NCBI GenBank assembly: GCA_965221595.1
Contig: OZ244900.1
Span: 3,410,001 to 3,474,000, forward strand
DNA length: 64,000 bases
Direction: 5' to 3'
From: JAAXGX01 sp965221595
GTDB lineage: Bacteria; Acidobacteriota; Vicinamibacteria; Vicinamibacterales; UBA8438
Shown here: positions 1-17,346 of the stretch, one piece after another
Layout of the letters: the number at the start of each line of letters is the position of its first letter
Position numbering within the stretch: position 1 is the stretch's first letter
Made by a program: the position numbers and the translations under genes
Notes under the pieces: model-generated
The model's database searches: none
Told to the model about the DNA's origin: nothing
The model's input: the letters and a program-made list of their open reading frames with translations, nothing else

Positions 1-335
1 ACGACTCCTTACCTCGACACCGCGCCGCGCGATGGCAGATCGCGCGACAGCGGTCGACAATCACGATATGGCCCAGGCCTGAAAGCCGGAACCGGCTTGG
101 CACCTGTGGCCGGTCGACCCGATTTCTGTATGCTCGTCGAGCAGGCGCTGCCCCCGGCCGCTACCGGGATCAGGCCTCGTGCAGCGAGGCACCTCTCGGA
201 CAGGTCGGAGCCGGATACGCGGCGACTCCAACTTCGACCAAACCTTGGGACGATATCACATGGGCCCTGCCGGCGCAACGCCCCTTGCGCCGGCAGCCCG
301 ACCAGCCCGCCGGCATTCCGCGCCGTTGCCCGGCT
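1..335. other. Non-coding stretch downstream of rpoC
   Basis: No convincing gene is seen here. On the minus strand it lies between the end of rpoC and whatever follows beyond the window edge (in many bacteria rpsL). It holds the 12-bp hairpin at 267-296 and a second perfect 8-bp hairpin, CGCGCGAT/ATCGCGCG at 26-33 and 39-46 with a 5-nt loop. The small open frames here have no recognisable motifs. Confidence 0.6.
267..296 (-). terminator. Hairpin after rpoC, probable terminator or processing site
   Basis: A perfect 12-bp inverted repeat (CTGCCGGCGCAA and TTGCGCCGGCAG) with a 6-nt loop lies 40 nt past the rpoC stop codon. There is no T-run after it on the minus strand, so it is either a non-canonical terminator or an RNA processing or stability structure. 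The position suits the end of the rplKAJL-rpoBC transcript. Confidence 0.6.
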
Positions 336-4532
<4,197 letters not shown>

Positions 4533-4558
4533 GAAGTCCCTCTTCTCGAGATTCACCG

Positions 4559-8890
<4,332 letters not shown>

Positions 8891-9020
8891 AGCTGAATCA
8901 CCTCGTCGTCGATCGCTGCGGTGACGATGAGCGCCGAACCCGCCCGCGGAAGGGCGGCGAGCCCGGCACGGCGCGGCGGCGGATCGTCCGGGCCACCGGC
9001 AGGCTCTCGGCACGACCCGC

Positions 9021-9039
9021 GGGCCGGATGACCCGGCCC
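9021..9039 (-). promoter_or_regulatory. Hairpin in the rplL-rpoB spacer, possible attenuator
   Basis: GGGCCGG and CCGGCCC form a 7-bp stem with a 5-nt loop directly after the rplL stop codon. No T-run follows. The 154-nt rplL-rpoB gap is where E. coli carries an attenuator and an RNase III site, so a similar role is plausible here. That role is inferred from position only. Confidence 0.4.
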
Positions 9040-9044
9040 GTCCA

Positions 9045-9434
9045 TCACTTGATCTCGACCTGGGCGCCCACGTCTTCGAACTTCTTCTTGACCGCCTCGG
9101 CCTCGTCCTTCGGGATGTCTTCCTTGACCGCCTTCGGCGCACTCTCCACCAGGTCCTTCGCCTCCTTCAGCCCCAGGCTGGTGACCTCGCGCACGACCTT
9201 GATGACGTTGATCTTCTTGTCACCGATCGCCGTCAGCATGACGGTGAACTCGGTCTGCTCCTCGGCTTCCGCCGCCGCGCCCCCGGCTGCCGGTGCGCCG
9301 GCCACCGCTACCGGCATGGCGGCCGCGGCCGTGACCCCGAGCTCCTCCTCCAGCTTCTTGACGAGCTGCGAAAGCTCGAGGACGGAAATACCCTTGATGT
9401 AGTCGACCACCTGATCCTGCGTCACCTCAGCCAT
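9045..9434 (-). CDS. rplL: 50S ribosomal protein L7/L12
   Basis: This is the ribosomal stalk protein that recruits translation GTPases, 129 aa. It has an N-terminal helical dimerisation domain (residues 1-35), an Ala/Gly/Pro-rich hinge (about 36-58), and the globular C-terminal domain with KKINVIKVVREVTSLGLKEAKDLVE. The start overlaps the end of rplJ by 8 nt, and the ribosome binding site GAGGGAG lies inside rplJ. That implies translational coupling. Many bacteria instead have a spacer and translate L7/L12 several-fold more than L10, so the overlap is notable. Confidence 0.97.
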   Translation of the reverse strand: MAEVTQDQVVDYIKGISVLELSQLVKKLEEELGVTAAAAMPVAVAGAPAAGGAAAEAEEQTEFTVMLTAIGDKKINVIKVVREVTSLGLKEAKDLVESAPKAVKEDIPKDEAEAVKKKFEDVGAQVEIK

Positions 9435-9957
9435 CGTTGCTCCCTCTCTGCTCTTCTACCTGCACCAGTACGCTCATCAAATCGCGCGGAACCGCGCTCA
9501 GAACGCGCACGAGCTGCGTCGCCGGCGTCTGCAGCAGCGTGAGCAGCGACGCCAGCAGTGCTTCCCTCGAGGGCAGCTCGGCCAGGGACTTGACGCCCTC
9601 GGCATCGATTTCCTGCCCCTGTACGACGGCCGCCTTCACGGCCAGCGCGGGCTCCTCCCGGGCGAAGGTGACCAGTGTCCGGGCCAACGCCACGGGATCG
9701 TCCGCGTAGGCCACCGCCGTCGTGCCGCGGAAGTGCGTGCCCAGGCACTCGTACGGCGTGCCCTCGACGGCCCGCCGGGCCAAACGGTTCTTGACCACCC
9801 GATAGCGCCCCTGCGATGAGCGAACCTGGCGCCGCAGCTCGGTGACCCGCGGGACGTTCAGCCCCTTGAAGTCGAGCAGGATGACGCTACTGGCGGCCCC
9901 CAGCTCGTCACCGAGCAGCTTGATGCGGTCCTCTTTCTGCGATCGTGTGATTGGCAT
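9427..9957 (-). CDS. rplJ: 50S ribosomal protein L10
   Basis: This is the base of the ribosomal stalk, 176 aa. The N-terminal rRNA-binding part has SSVILLDFKGLNVPRVTELRRQVR and VVKNRLARRAVEGT. The C-terminal helix that binds L7/L12 dimers ends the protein. It lies 41 nt downstream of rplA and overlaps the start of rplL by 8 nt (ATGGCTGA shared). The spacer before it is too short for the long L10-binding leader of E. coli and instead holds a small hairpin at 9971-9985. Confidence 0.95.
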   Translation of the reverse strand: MPITRSQKEDRIKLLGDELGAASSVILLDFKGLNVPRVTELRRQVRSSQGRYRVVKNRLARRAVEGTPYECLGTHFRGTTAVAYADDPVALARTLVTFAREEPALAVKAAVVQGQEIDAEGVKSLAELPSREALLASLLTLLQTPATQLVRVLSAVPRDLMSVLVQVEEQRGSNDG

Positions 9958-9970
9958 GAATCGACTCGCC

Positions 9971-9985
9971 TGGCGCAAAATGCGC
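9971..9985 (-). other. Small hairpin in the rplA-rplJ spacer
   Basis: GGCGCA and TGCGCC form a perfect 6-bp stem with a 3-nt loop. It lies between the rplA stop codon and the rplJ start, directly after the terminal-repeat-like motif at 9988-10002. It has no terminator T-run. A role in mRNA processing is possible but not shown. Confidence 0.4.
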
Positions 9986-9987
9986 CG

Positions 9988-10002
9988 GCCACGGACTGCT
10001 AG
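9988..10002 (-). repeat. Solo terminal motif of the dispersed element, at the rplA stop
   Basis: On the minus strand this reads CTAGCAGTCCGTGG, matching the terminal repeat of the approximately 165-bp dispersed element (consensus TAGCAGYCCGTGG). The TAG is the rplA stop codon. No full element follows, only the 6-bp hairpin at 9971-9985 before rplJ. Confidence 0.55.
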
Positions 10003-10700
10003 CGGGTGGCAGCATCGACGGCCGTGCTGTCGACGCGTACCCCCGGGCCCATCGTGGACGACACGGTGATGCTCTTCAGGTAGCGGCCCTTGGCCGCCGC
10101 GGGCTTCGCCTTGACCACGCTGGAGACCAGGGCGTACGCGTTCTCGACGAGGTTCGCCGCCGTGAACGACGCCTTGCCGATGGGCGCGTGAACCACGCCG
10201 GCCTTGTCGACCCGGTAGTTGACCTTGCCTGCCTTGATCTCGCCGACGGCCTGCGCCACGTCGACGGTGACGGTGCCGGTCTTGGGGTTGGGCATCAGGC
10301 CACGCGGGCCCAGGACGCGGCCCAGTTTGCCCACCGAGCGCATCATGTCCGGCGTGGCCACGACCGCCTCGAACTCCAGCCAGCCGCCCTGGATCTTCTC
10401 CACCATCTCGTCGCCGCCGACCAAGTCCGCGCCAGCCTCCTCGGCTTCCCGCTGCTTGTCGGCGCCGGCGATGACGAGCACGCGCTTGCTGCGCCCGAGA
10501 CCGTGCGGCAGCACCACCGTGCCGCGCACCATCTGGTCGGCGTGCTTCGGGTTGACGCCCAGGCGCAGGGCGATCTCGATGGACTCGTCGAATTTCGCGA
10601 ACGTGATGTTCTGGAGCAGCGGGATGGCGTCCTCCAGAGGGTAGCTCCGCGCTTCCACCTTGCCCCGCGCCGCTTCGAACTGCTTGCCGCTTCGTGTCAT
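9999..10700 (-). CDS. rplA: 50S ribosomal protein L1
   Basis: This 233-aa protein binds 23S rRNA and forms the L1 stalk at the E site. Family motifs include ITFAKFDESIEIALRLGVNPKHADQMVRGTVVLPHG in the N-terminal part and GRVLGPRGLMPNPKTGTVT in the middle. In many bacteria L1 represses its own operon by binding the rplK leader; that regulation is likely but no binding site could be resolved here. It lies between rplK (30 nt upstream) and rplJ. Its TAG stop codon sits inside the TAGCAGTCCGTGG motif described separately. Confidence 0.97.
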   Translation of the reverse strand: MTRSGKQFEAARGKVEARSYPLEDAIPLLQNITFAKFDESIEIALRLGVNPKHADQMVRGTVVLPHGLGRSKRVLVIAGADKQREAEEAGADLVGGDEMVEKIQGGWLEFEAVVATPDMMRSVGKLGRVLGPRGLMPNPKTGTVTVDVAQAVGEIKAGKVNYRVDKAGVVHAPIGKASFTAANLVENAYALVSSVVKAKPAAAKGRYLKSITVSSTMGPGVRVDSTAVDAATR

Positions 10701-10730
10701 GTACCTCGTCCCGGCGGTAGCGAGCCCCGC

Positions 10731-11156
10731 CTACGACTGCACGTCGATGCCCATCGACCGCGCCGTCCCGGCCACGGTCTTGACGGCCGCCTCGAGGCTG
10801 CCGCAATTCAGATCCGGCATCTTCGTCCTGGCAATCTCCTCGACCTGGCGCACCGTGACGGTGCCGACCTTCGATCGGTTGGGCTCGCCGGAGCCCTTGG
10901 CGATGTTCGCCGCTCGCTTGAGCAGCACCGCGGCCGGCGGGGTCTTGGTGATGAAGCTGTACGAGCGATCCTGGTAGACCGTCACGACCGCCGGAATAAT
11001 CAGCCCCTCCTGGCTCGCGGTCTTGGCGTTGAACGCCTTGCAGAAGTCCATGATGTTGACGCCGTGCGGGCCGAGCGCCGTGCCGACCGGGGGAGCCGGC
11101 GTGGCCTTGCCGGCGGCAATCTGCAGCTTGATCAGACCGATGACCTTCTTCGCCAT
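10731..11156 (-). CDS. rplK: 50S ribosomal protein L11
   Basis: This 141-aa protein forms the GTPase-associated centre with 23S rRNA. It begins MAKKVIGLIKLQIAAGKATPAPPVGTALGPHGVNIMDFCK, with the proline-rich N-terminal domain and the conserved KTPPAAVLLKRA and C-terminal GTARSMGI rRNA-binding segment. It follows nusG by 25 nt and precedes rplA by 30 nt in the same transcription unit. Confidence 0.97.
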   Translation of the reverse strand: MAKKVIGLIKLQIAAGKATPAPPVGTALGPHGVNIMDFCKAFNAKTASQEGLIIPAVVTVYQDRSYSFITKTPPAAVLLKRAANIAKGSGEPNRSKVGTVTVRQVEEIARTKMPDLNCGSLEAAVKTVAGTARSMGIDVQS

Positions 11157-11181
11157 ATCGTCTCGCCTGTACCGCTGACCG

Positions 11182-11724
11182 CTAGATCTTCTCCACCTGC
11201 AGGAAGTCCAGCTCCACGGGCGTCGAGCGGCCGAAGATCGTCACCATCACCTTGAGCGTGTTGCGATCGACGTTGACCTCGTCTACGACGCCGTTGAAAC
11301 TCGTGAACGGCCCTTCGTTGATCCGCACCTGGTCGCCCCGGTCGAACGTGTACTTCGGCTTCGGCTTTTCGGCCGCCACCGTGACCTGGTGCAGGATCTG
11401 ATCGACCTCCTCGCGCGTGAGCGGCGTCGGCTGTGCACCCGCGCCCACGAAGCCGGTGACCTTGGGCGTGTTCTTGACGACATGCCAGGCGTTGTCCGAC
11501 ATGTTCATCTCGACGAGGATGTACCCGGGAAAGAAGCGCTTCGAGCTGATCACCTTCTTGCCGCCGCGCATCTCGACGACGTCCTCGGTCGGGATCAGGA
11601 CCTCGCCGATCTCGGCCTGCAGCCCGTAGGCCTGCACGCGCTGCTGCAGCGACTCGGAGACCTTCTTCTCGAACCCCGAGTAGGTGTGCACGATGTACCA
11701 CTGCTTCGTGCTGACGTCCGTCAT
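11182..11724 (-). CDS. nusG: Transcription termination/antitermination protein NusG
   Basis: This is the universal elongation factor that links RNA polymerase to Rho or ribosomes, 180 aa. The NGN domain is residues 1-110, with KQWYIVHTYSGFEKKV, RFFPGYILVEM and TPKVTGFVG. The C-terminal KOW domain includes GDQVRINEGPFTSFNGVVDEV. The start ATG overlaps the secE stop as ATGA. It is translated with secE, ahead of rplK, as in most bacteria. Confidence 0.97.
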   Translation of the reverse strand: MTDVSTKQWYIVHTYSGFEKKVSESLQQRVQAYGLQAEIGEVLIPTEDVVEMRGGKKVISSKRFFPGYILVEMNMSDNAWHVVKNTPKVTGFVGAGAQPTPLTREEVDQILHQVTVAAEKPKPKYTFDRGDQVRINEGPFTSFNGVVDEVNVDRNTLKVMVTIFGRSTPVELDFLQVEKI

Positions 11725-11987
11725 GACGCACCGAAGGTCGTGAAGATCAACCTCGCGATCCGGTCGAACACCAGGTCGGCGCCCCAGAGATAGAGGCCGA
11801 AGAGGATCGACGTGAGGATCACGACCAGCGTGGTGGCCTGCACCTCTTTCCAGGACGGCCACGTCACGCGCGAGAGCTCGTTCTGCACCTGGGCCAGGAA
11901 CGTCCGTGAACGTCCCCACCACCCAAGCACGCCCTTCCTGCGGCCCACCGTCTCGCGGGGGCTTTGCAGCATAGCCGATTTCACCAT
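11721..11987 (-). CDS. secE: Preprotein translocase subunit SecE
   Basis: This is the small membrane subunit that clamps SecY in the Sec translocon. It is 88 aa from the ATG at 11987; an in-frame TTG at 12005 is the alternative. The amphipathic segment RTFLAQVQNELSRVTWPSWK is the family signature, followed by one membrane helix, TTLVVILTSILFGLYLWGAD. It overlaps nusG by 4 nt and follows the tRNA-Trp gene. Confidence 0.93.
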   Translation of the reverse strand: MVKSAMLQSPRETVGRRKGVLGWWGRSRTFLAQVQNELSRVTWPSWKEVQATTLVVILTSILFGLYLWGADLVFDRIARLIFTTFGAS

Positions 11988-12031
11988 CGTTCTCGTTGCC
12001 GGCAACTTCGCGTCCGGGCCGCGCTCGTCAG

Positions 12032-12107
12032 TGGCAGGCCAGGAGGGACTCGAACCCCCAGCCCCCGGTTTTGGAGACCGGTGCTCTACCAGTTGAGCTA
12101 CTGGCCT
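12032..12107 (-). tRNA. tRNA-Trp (CCA anticodon)
   Basis: A complete cloverleaf with a 7-bp AGGCCAG acceptor stem, anticodon loop CTCCAAA, a normal T arm, and CCA encoded at the 3' end. It lies between rpmG and secE, a common place for tRNA-Trp in bacteria outside Proteobacteria. Confidence 0.96.
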
Positions 12108-12123
12108 GCGTTTCCGCCAAACG

Positions 12124-12273
12124 CTACCTGGTCTCGCGATGGGGCGTGTGCCGGCGACACCAGCGGCAGTACTTCTTCATCTCGAGACGGCCCGTCGTCT
12201 TCCGCTTGTTCTTCGTCGTGTTGTAGTTCCGCCGCTTGCACTCCGTGCAGGCGAGAATGATGATGTCGCGCAC
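12124..12273 (-). CDS. rpmG: 50S ribosomal protein L33
   Basis: This is a short gene of 49 aa starting with GTG at 12273: MRDIIILACTECKRRNYNTT, then KNKRKTTGRLEMKKYCRWCR and a basic tail ending PHRETR. The two cysteine pairs (CTEC and CRWC) are the zinc-binding form of L33. It sits between tuf and tRNA-Trp, the usual tuf-rpmG-secE order. Confidence 0.95.
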   Translation of the reverse strand: MRDIIILACTECKRRNYNTTKNKRKTTGRLEMKKYCRWCRRHTPHRETR

Positions 12274-12299
12274 TGGTTTCTCGCTTCCCGCTCAGGCCC

Positions 12300-13487
<1,188 letters not shown>

Positions 13488-13549
13488 GTCTGCACTCTCC
13501 GCCGACCGAACCCCGGGCCGTCATCGCGTGCCGCCGGGACCGGCGGGTC

Positions 13550-13625
<76 letters not shown>

Positions 13626-13760
13626 CCGTGCCGGCCGCCGTCCGCGCGGGCCACCCCGCGGAGACCGTGGCAGGCGTCCGCTGCAATCGAGCCGCCCTGC
13701 AACCCCGCCGGATGCCCACGATGCGACCCGCCGTTGCGCCGCGCCGCCCGGGGTGAAGAC

Positions 13761-13835
13761 TGGAGCGGGAGACGGGGATCGAACCCGCGACCAACAGCTT
13801 GGAAGGCTGTGACTCTACCACTGAGTTACTCCCGC
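13761..13835 (-). tRNA. tRNA-Gly (TCC anticodon)
   Basis: Complete cloverleaf with acceptor GCGGGAG, anticodon loop CTTCCAA and encoded CCA. It is equivalent in place and anticodon to glyT of the E. coli tufB operon. Confidence 0.96.
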
Positions 13836-13930
13836 GCCGACCCTCGATGTTCGTTCGCCGCCCGGCCGCCGGCCGCCGCCGCAACGGTGCCGGCCGGCGA
13901 GCCGCCCGCGGGGGCCGAACGAGCGGCAAG

Positions 13931-14017
13931 GTGGTGGCGAGGGGAGGATTCGAACCTCCGAAGCCGCTAGGGCGACAGATTTACAGTCTGTTGCGTTTGA
14001 CCGCTCCGCAACCTCGC
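13931..14017 (-). tRNA. tRNA-Tyr (GTA anticodon)
   Basis: An 87-nt class II tRNA with a long variable arm, acceptor GGCGAGG, anticodon loop CTGTAAA and encoded CCA. It is equivalent to tyrU in the E. coli tufB operon. Confidence 0.96.
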
Positions 14018-14065
14018 CCACGTTTCGCGCTCTCTCCGCCTCCGGCGCGTCCTCGAACGACCGGT

Positions 14066-14194
14066 GACAGCTCGTGCTATGGTTTCGGACGGCACCCGGG
14101 TGCCCCGGCGGGGCAGCCCCGCTCGCTCGTCGCGCCTGCCATCCGCGCACCGGATCACTCGTCGGTGCGGACGCAGGGTTGCGCCACGGGCCGC
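14066..14194 (-). repeat. Decayed copy of the dispersed element (copy 6)
   Basis: Read on the minus strand from 14194, this begins GGCGGCCCGTGGCGCAACCC and contains CAGGCGCGACGAGCGAGC, matching the first 80 or so bases of the full elements, best against the copy at 62443-62612. The second half is not recognisable apart from a possible right end. It lies between tRNA-Thr(TGT) and tRNA-Tyr, so it would be inside the tRNA transcript. Confidence 0.5.
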
Positions 14195-14222
14195 CGGCCT
14201 GACGGCCGCGCTTCGCCGTTCA

Positions 14223-14299
14223 TGGAGCTGGCGAAGGGATTCGAACCCCCGACCCGCTGATTACAAATCAGCTGCTCTACCGGACTGAGCTACGCCAGC
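14223..14299 (-). tRNA. tRNA-Thr (TGT anticodon)
   Basis: Complete cloverleaf with acceptor GCTGGCG, anticodon loop TTTGTAA and encoded CCA. It is the first gene of the tRNA-tuf transcription unit, equivalent to thrU of E. coli. Confidence 0.96.
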
Positions 14300-14313
14300 C
14301 GGACAAATCAGTC

Positions 14314-14322
14314 ATTGTAGCA
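14314..14322 (-). promoter_or_regulatory. Extended -10 promoter of the tRNA-tuf operon
   Basis: On the minus strand TGCTACAAT gives an extended -10 element 15 nt before the first tRNA base, a spacing that suits a rRNA/tRNA-type promoter with a leader of a few bases. No good -35 hexamer is seen at 17 nt. Confidence 0.5.
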
Positions 14323-14387
14323 CAGGTTCCATCCGGCACGGCCCCGACACGGCCGCCGCGCGATCGGGCGCGGCCCACCCCGCGTCG

Positions 14388-15116
14388 TCAGACCGCCTGG
14401 GGCACCCCCGTCCGCTGCCGCACCGCCTCGAACAGGGCGATGCCGGCAGCGACCGCGACATTGAGGCTGGATACCTGTCCGTGCATGGGGATCGACACCA
14501 GCCAGTCGCAGCGCCGGCGCACGAGCCGGCGCAGGCCGCTGCCCTCGGCGCCGATCACCAGCGCGGTCGGCCCCGTCAGGTCCAGGCTGTGGTAGGGGCG
14601 CTCGGCATCCTCCGCCAAGCCGACCGTCCAGACTCCGGCCCGGCGCAGTTCCTCGAGTGCACGGCTCACATTGACGACGGCCGCCACGCGCAGGTGGGCC
14701 AGCGCGCCGGCCGAGGTTCTGGCCGCGGTCGCGCCCAGGGGCGCCGAACGGCGGGTCTGGTGGATCAGGCCGTCTACGCCGGCGGCTTCGGCCGTCCGGG
14801 CCAGGGCGCCGAGGTTGCGGGGATCCTCGATCCCGTCGAGCACGACTAGCAGCGGCGCCGACCCCGCGGCCCGCAGCAGGTCGTCCAGCGTGCATCGCGG
14901 AGGACCCGCCACCTCGGCCGCCACGCCCTGATGCGGCGCGCCCGCGGCCAGCCGGTCGAGCTCGGCAACGTCGACGCGGCGTACCGGAACCCCGGCGCGC
15001 GTTGCGCGGGCGACGACCCGCCCCACGCGCGCACCGGCCTCGGCGCGCGCCCAGAGGCGCGACACGGTTCCAGCCCGCAACGCCTCGACCGCCGGGTTGA
15101 TGCCGTAGATGATCAT
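14388..15116 (-). CDS. rlmB: 23S rRNA (guanosine-2'-O-)methyltransferase, TrmH/SpoU family
   Basis: This 242-aa SPOUT methyltransferase probably methylates a ribose in 23S rRNA (G2251 in E. coli). The short N-terminal substrate-binding domain begins MIIYGINPAVEALRAG. Motif 1 is IEDPRNLGALARTAEAAG, motif 2 LVIGAEGSGLRRLVRRRCD, and motif 3 IPMHGQVSSLNVAVAAGIAL, which forms the knot that binds S-adenosylmethionine. It overlaps the ispDF stop by 4 nt (ATGA), so it is coupled to it. RlmB versus a tRNA-acting TrmH is judged from the N-terminal domain. Confidence 0.88.
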   Translation of the reverse strand: MIIYGINPAVEALRAGTVSRLWARAEAGARVGRVVARATRAGVPVRRVDVAELDRLAAGAPHQGVAAEVAGPPRCTLDDLLRAAGSAPLLVVLDGIEDPRNLGALARTAEAAGVDGLIHQTRRSAPLGATAARTSAGALAHLRVAAVVNVSRALEELRRAGVWTVGLAEDAERPYHSLDLTGPTALVIGAEGSGLRRLVRRRCDWLVSIPMHGQVSSLNVAVAAGIALFEAVRQRTGVPQAV

Positions 15117-16297
15117 CGTTCCCCGTTCGGCGGCCGCGGCACGAGCAAGGCAACCGCGTGAACGGCCAGCGCCTCGCCGCGGCCCACCTCGCCCACACCC
15201 TCGTTCGTCTTGCCTTTCACGGCGATGCGCGCCGGCTCGACGGCCAGCGCCGCGGCCAGCCGCCGCCGCATCGCGTCGGCGAGGGGGCGAATGCGCGGCC
15301 ACTCGGTCACGATGACCACGTCCACGTTGCCCGGAGCCAACCCGAGATCGCGAACGACCCCCGCCACCTCGCCCAACAGGTCGATGCTCGAGGCGTCCTT
15401 CCAGCGCGCGTCGTCATCCGGATAGCGTTGGCCGATATCGCCGGCGCCCGCGGCACCGAGCAGGGCGTCGGCCACCGCGTGACAGACTGCGTCCGCGTCG
15501 GAGTGTCCCTGGAGGCCGTGGGGGCCGGGCACGTGCACGCCGCCCAGCACCAGGGGGCGTCCGGCGACGAACCGGTGCAGGTCGTACCCCAACCCCACGC
15601 GGGGCACCAGCGGGCCGGCGGCGGCGCCCCACGGCTGCTCGACCGACGCAAGATCGGCCGCGTGGGTGATCTTGACGTTGGCCGGATCGCCCTCTACCAG
15701 GCGCACCGGATGGCCGGCCCGCTCGGCGAGCGCGGCCTCGTCCGTCGCGTCGATGCCGCCGCCGCGGGCAATCGCGTCGCGTAGGACGCCGGTGCGGAAT
15801 GCCTGCGGAGTCTGGGCCAGGAAGATGCGCTCGCGCGCGAGCGTTGCGCCGACGAACGTCAAGCCGCTCTCGAGCCGGCCCTCCTTGACGGTGTCGTACG
15901 CCGGGACGGCCGCGATTGCCGCGCCCGACTCGACGGCGGCAGCGACGGTCCGCTCGATCAATCCGGGTACACAGAACGGCCGCGCAGCATCATGAATGAC
16001 GACGACCTCGCTGGCGGGGTCGACCGCGTCGAAGCCGGCCGCCACCGAGTCCTGCCGGCGGGCGCCGCCCGCCACGCACCGCACCGGCTTCTGCAACTGC
16101 CGCACCGCCACGGGCGGCGCGGCCGCCAGCTCGGCCGGCAGCACGACCACGATCTCGTCGATGCAGTCGCTGGTGTCGAACGGGGCGATGCTGCGCTCGA
16201 GCAGGCTGCGCCCCGCGATGGTCCTGAACTGCTTCGGCACCCGGCCGCCGAGGCGCACACCGCGACCTCCGGCAGCGATGATCGCGGATATGCGCAT
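15113..16297 (-). CDS. ispDF: Bifunctional IspD/IspF of the MEP isoprenoid pathway
   Basis: A fused enzyme of 394 aa. The N-terminal IspD domain (about 1-225) makes CDP-methylerythritol and has the nucleotide-binding AAGGRGVRLGGRVPKQF and VVIHDAARPF. The C-terminal IspF domain (about 235-394) makes methylerythritol cyclodiphosphate and has the metal ligands in GLGYDLHRF and GHSDADAVCHAVADALLGA. Fusion of these non-consecutive steps occurs in several phyla. The ATG at 16297 is chosen because the next residues begin the IspD fold; a TTG at 16309 is possible. A copy of the GACGGGGCTGC repeat ends just upstream. ispE, another enzyme of the pathway, is at 25101. Confidence 0.95.
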   Translation of the reverse strand: MRISAIIAAGGRGVRLGGRVPKQFRTIAGRSLLERSIAPFDTSDCIDEIVVVLPAELAAAPPVAVRQLQKPVRCVAGGARRQDSVAAGFDAVDPASEVVVIHDAARPFCVPGLIERTVAAAVESGAAIAAVPAYDTVKEGRLESGLTFVGATLARERIFLAQTPQAFRTGVLRDAIARGGGIDATDEAALAERAGHPVRLVEGDPANVKITHAADLASVEQPWGAAAGPLVPRVGLGYDLHRFVAGRPLVLGGVHVPGPHGLQGHSDADAVCHAVADALLGAAGAGDIGQRYPDDDARWKDASSIDLLGEVAGVVRDLGLAPGNVDVVIVTEWPRIRPLADAMRRRLAAALAVEPARIAVKGKTNEGVGEVGRGEALAVHAVALLVPRPPNGER

Positions 16298-16310
16298 TTC
16301 CGGCTTCAAT

Positions 16311-16360
16311 CTTCAGACGGGGCTGCGCCCCGAAACCCCGGCGTCCGCGCGCGGGAACCC
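16311..16360 (+). repeat. Short repeat A, copy 1 (GACGGGGCTGC type)
   Basis: CTTCAGACGGGGCTGCGC at the left end and a following run of about 30 bases match the sequence at 56000-56050 at roughly 40 of 50 positions. It lies 14 nt upstream of the chosen ispDF start on the opposite strand. See the findings for the comparison. Confidence 0.6.
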
Positions 16361-16461
16361 CTGCGCCCCGCGCCGCTCCCACCCGTGGCGCGCCTTGATG
16401 AAGTCTTCGTCGTGGAACCCAGACTCCTGGGACTATAGCGCGGCTGGCTGCGGGGCGGCTT

Positions 16462-16627
16462 CCGCAGTCCGTGGCGACAAGCCCCGCGTCGCACGGAGAG
16501 CGGCGCGGCGCCTGCCTGACACGGCGCGACGAGGGCCATATTGGACATGTTCGATCGAGGAGCAACGCAGTCAGGCAGGATGCGGCGCCGCTCGAATGCA
16601 GCGGGGACTCCTGCCACGGGCTGTCAG
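16462..16627 (+). repeat. Dispersed structured element, copy 1
   Basis: This is an approximately 165-bp copy of the family described in the findings. It begins GCAGTCCGTGGCGACAAGCC and ends CCACGGGCTGTCAG. The core has CGGCGCGACGAGGG and GCAGTCAGGCAGGATGCGGC. It fills most of the 326-bp gap between ispDF and plsC. Its right end reaches into the plsC stop codon (TGA on the minus strand). Confidence 0.75.
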
Positions 16628-17346
16628 CCCTCCGCGACCGTCGCCCGCACGATCGCCCGGGCCTGCGCGGCCAGGCGGCCGGCGTCCGCGCGCCCGAGGC
16701 CGGCAGTGGGCAACGGCTCGTGGATGACGAGCTCGACGTCGCCGGGGCATGTCATCAGGCGGCCCTTGGGCATGACGTGCCGGCTGCCCCTGACAGCGAC
16801 CGGCACGACGGGCAGCCCTGCCTCGATGGCCAGCAGGAACAGCCCGCGCTTGAAGCTCAGCACCTCTCCGTCGCTGCTCCGCGTGCCTTCCGGGAAGACG
16901 ATGAGCGAATGGCCGCGCCGCATGAGGCCGGCCACCTTCCGCAGCGTGGCTCGCCCGGCGCGCTCGCGCTCGATGAGCAGGTGACCCGTGTAGCGCAAGT
17001 GCCACCCGAGCACGGGAAAGGCACCCAGCGAGGCCTTGGCCAGGATGCGCAACTCGAACGGAATGGACGTGATCAGGATCGGGAAGTCGTAGATGCTCTG
17101 GTGGTTCGACACGAACACGTACGACCGTCCCGGCTCGACGCGCGCCTGCCCACGCATGCGCACCCGGACGCCGGTCGTCGCCAGTATCAACCGGGACCAG
17201 GCGCGCGCGCAGCGATGGGCCGTGCGGCCGCGGCGATCCACCAGCATCGACGTCAGGGATACGCAGCCGAGGACGGCCGTGTAGATGCTGATGGCCGGGA
17301 TCAGCCAGAAGACCGTGCGCCACCAGTGGAAGGGCGGCAGCCTCAC
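16624..17346 (-). CDS. plsC: 1-acyl-sn-glycerol-3-phosphate acyltransferase
   Basis: This membrane enzyme of 240 aa transfers the second acyl chain to make phosphatidic acid. It has one or two N-terminal membrane helices (residues 8-35), the catalytic HX4D as NHQSIYD (His82, Asp87), and FPEGTRS for phosphate binding. The GTG start overlaps the radA stop as GTGA. It is the last gene of the pth-rpsF-dnaB-radA run, and its stop is followed at once by a dispersed element. Confidence 0.93.
   Translation of the reverse strand: MRLPPFHWWRTVFWLIPAISIYTAVLGCVSLTSMLVDRRGRTAHRCARAWSRLILATTGVRVRMRGQARVEPGRSYVFVSNHQSIYDFPILITSIPFELRILAKASLGAFPVLGWHLRYTGHLLIERERAGRATLRKVAGLMRRGHSLIVFPEGTRSSDGEVLSFKRGLFLLAIEAGLPVVPVAVRGSRHVMPKGRLMTCPGDVELVIHEPLPTAGLGRADAGRLAAQARAIVRATVAEG

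Noticed and set aside
9958..9998. An L10-binding leader before rplJ
   Set aside because: Only 41 nt separate rplA and rplJ, too short for the known L10 leader fold.
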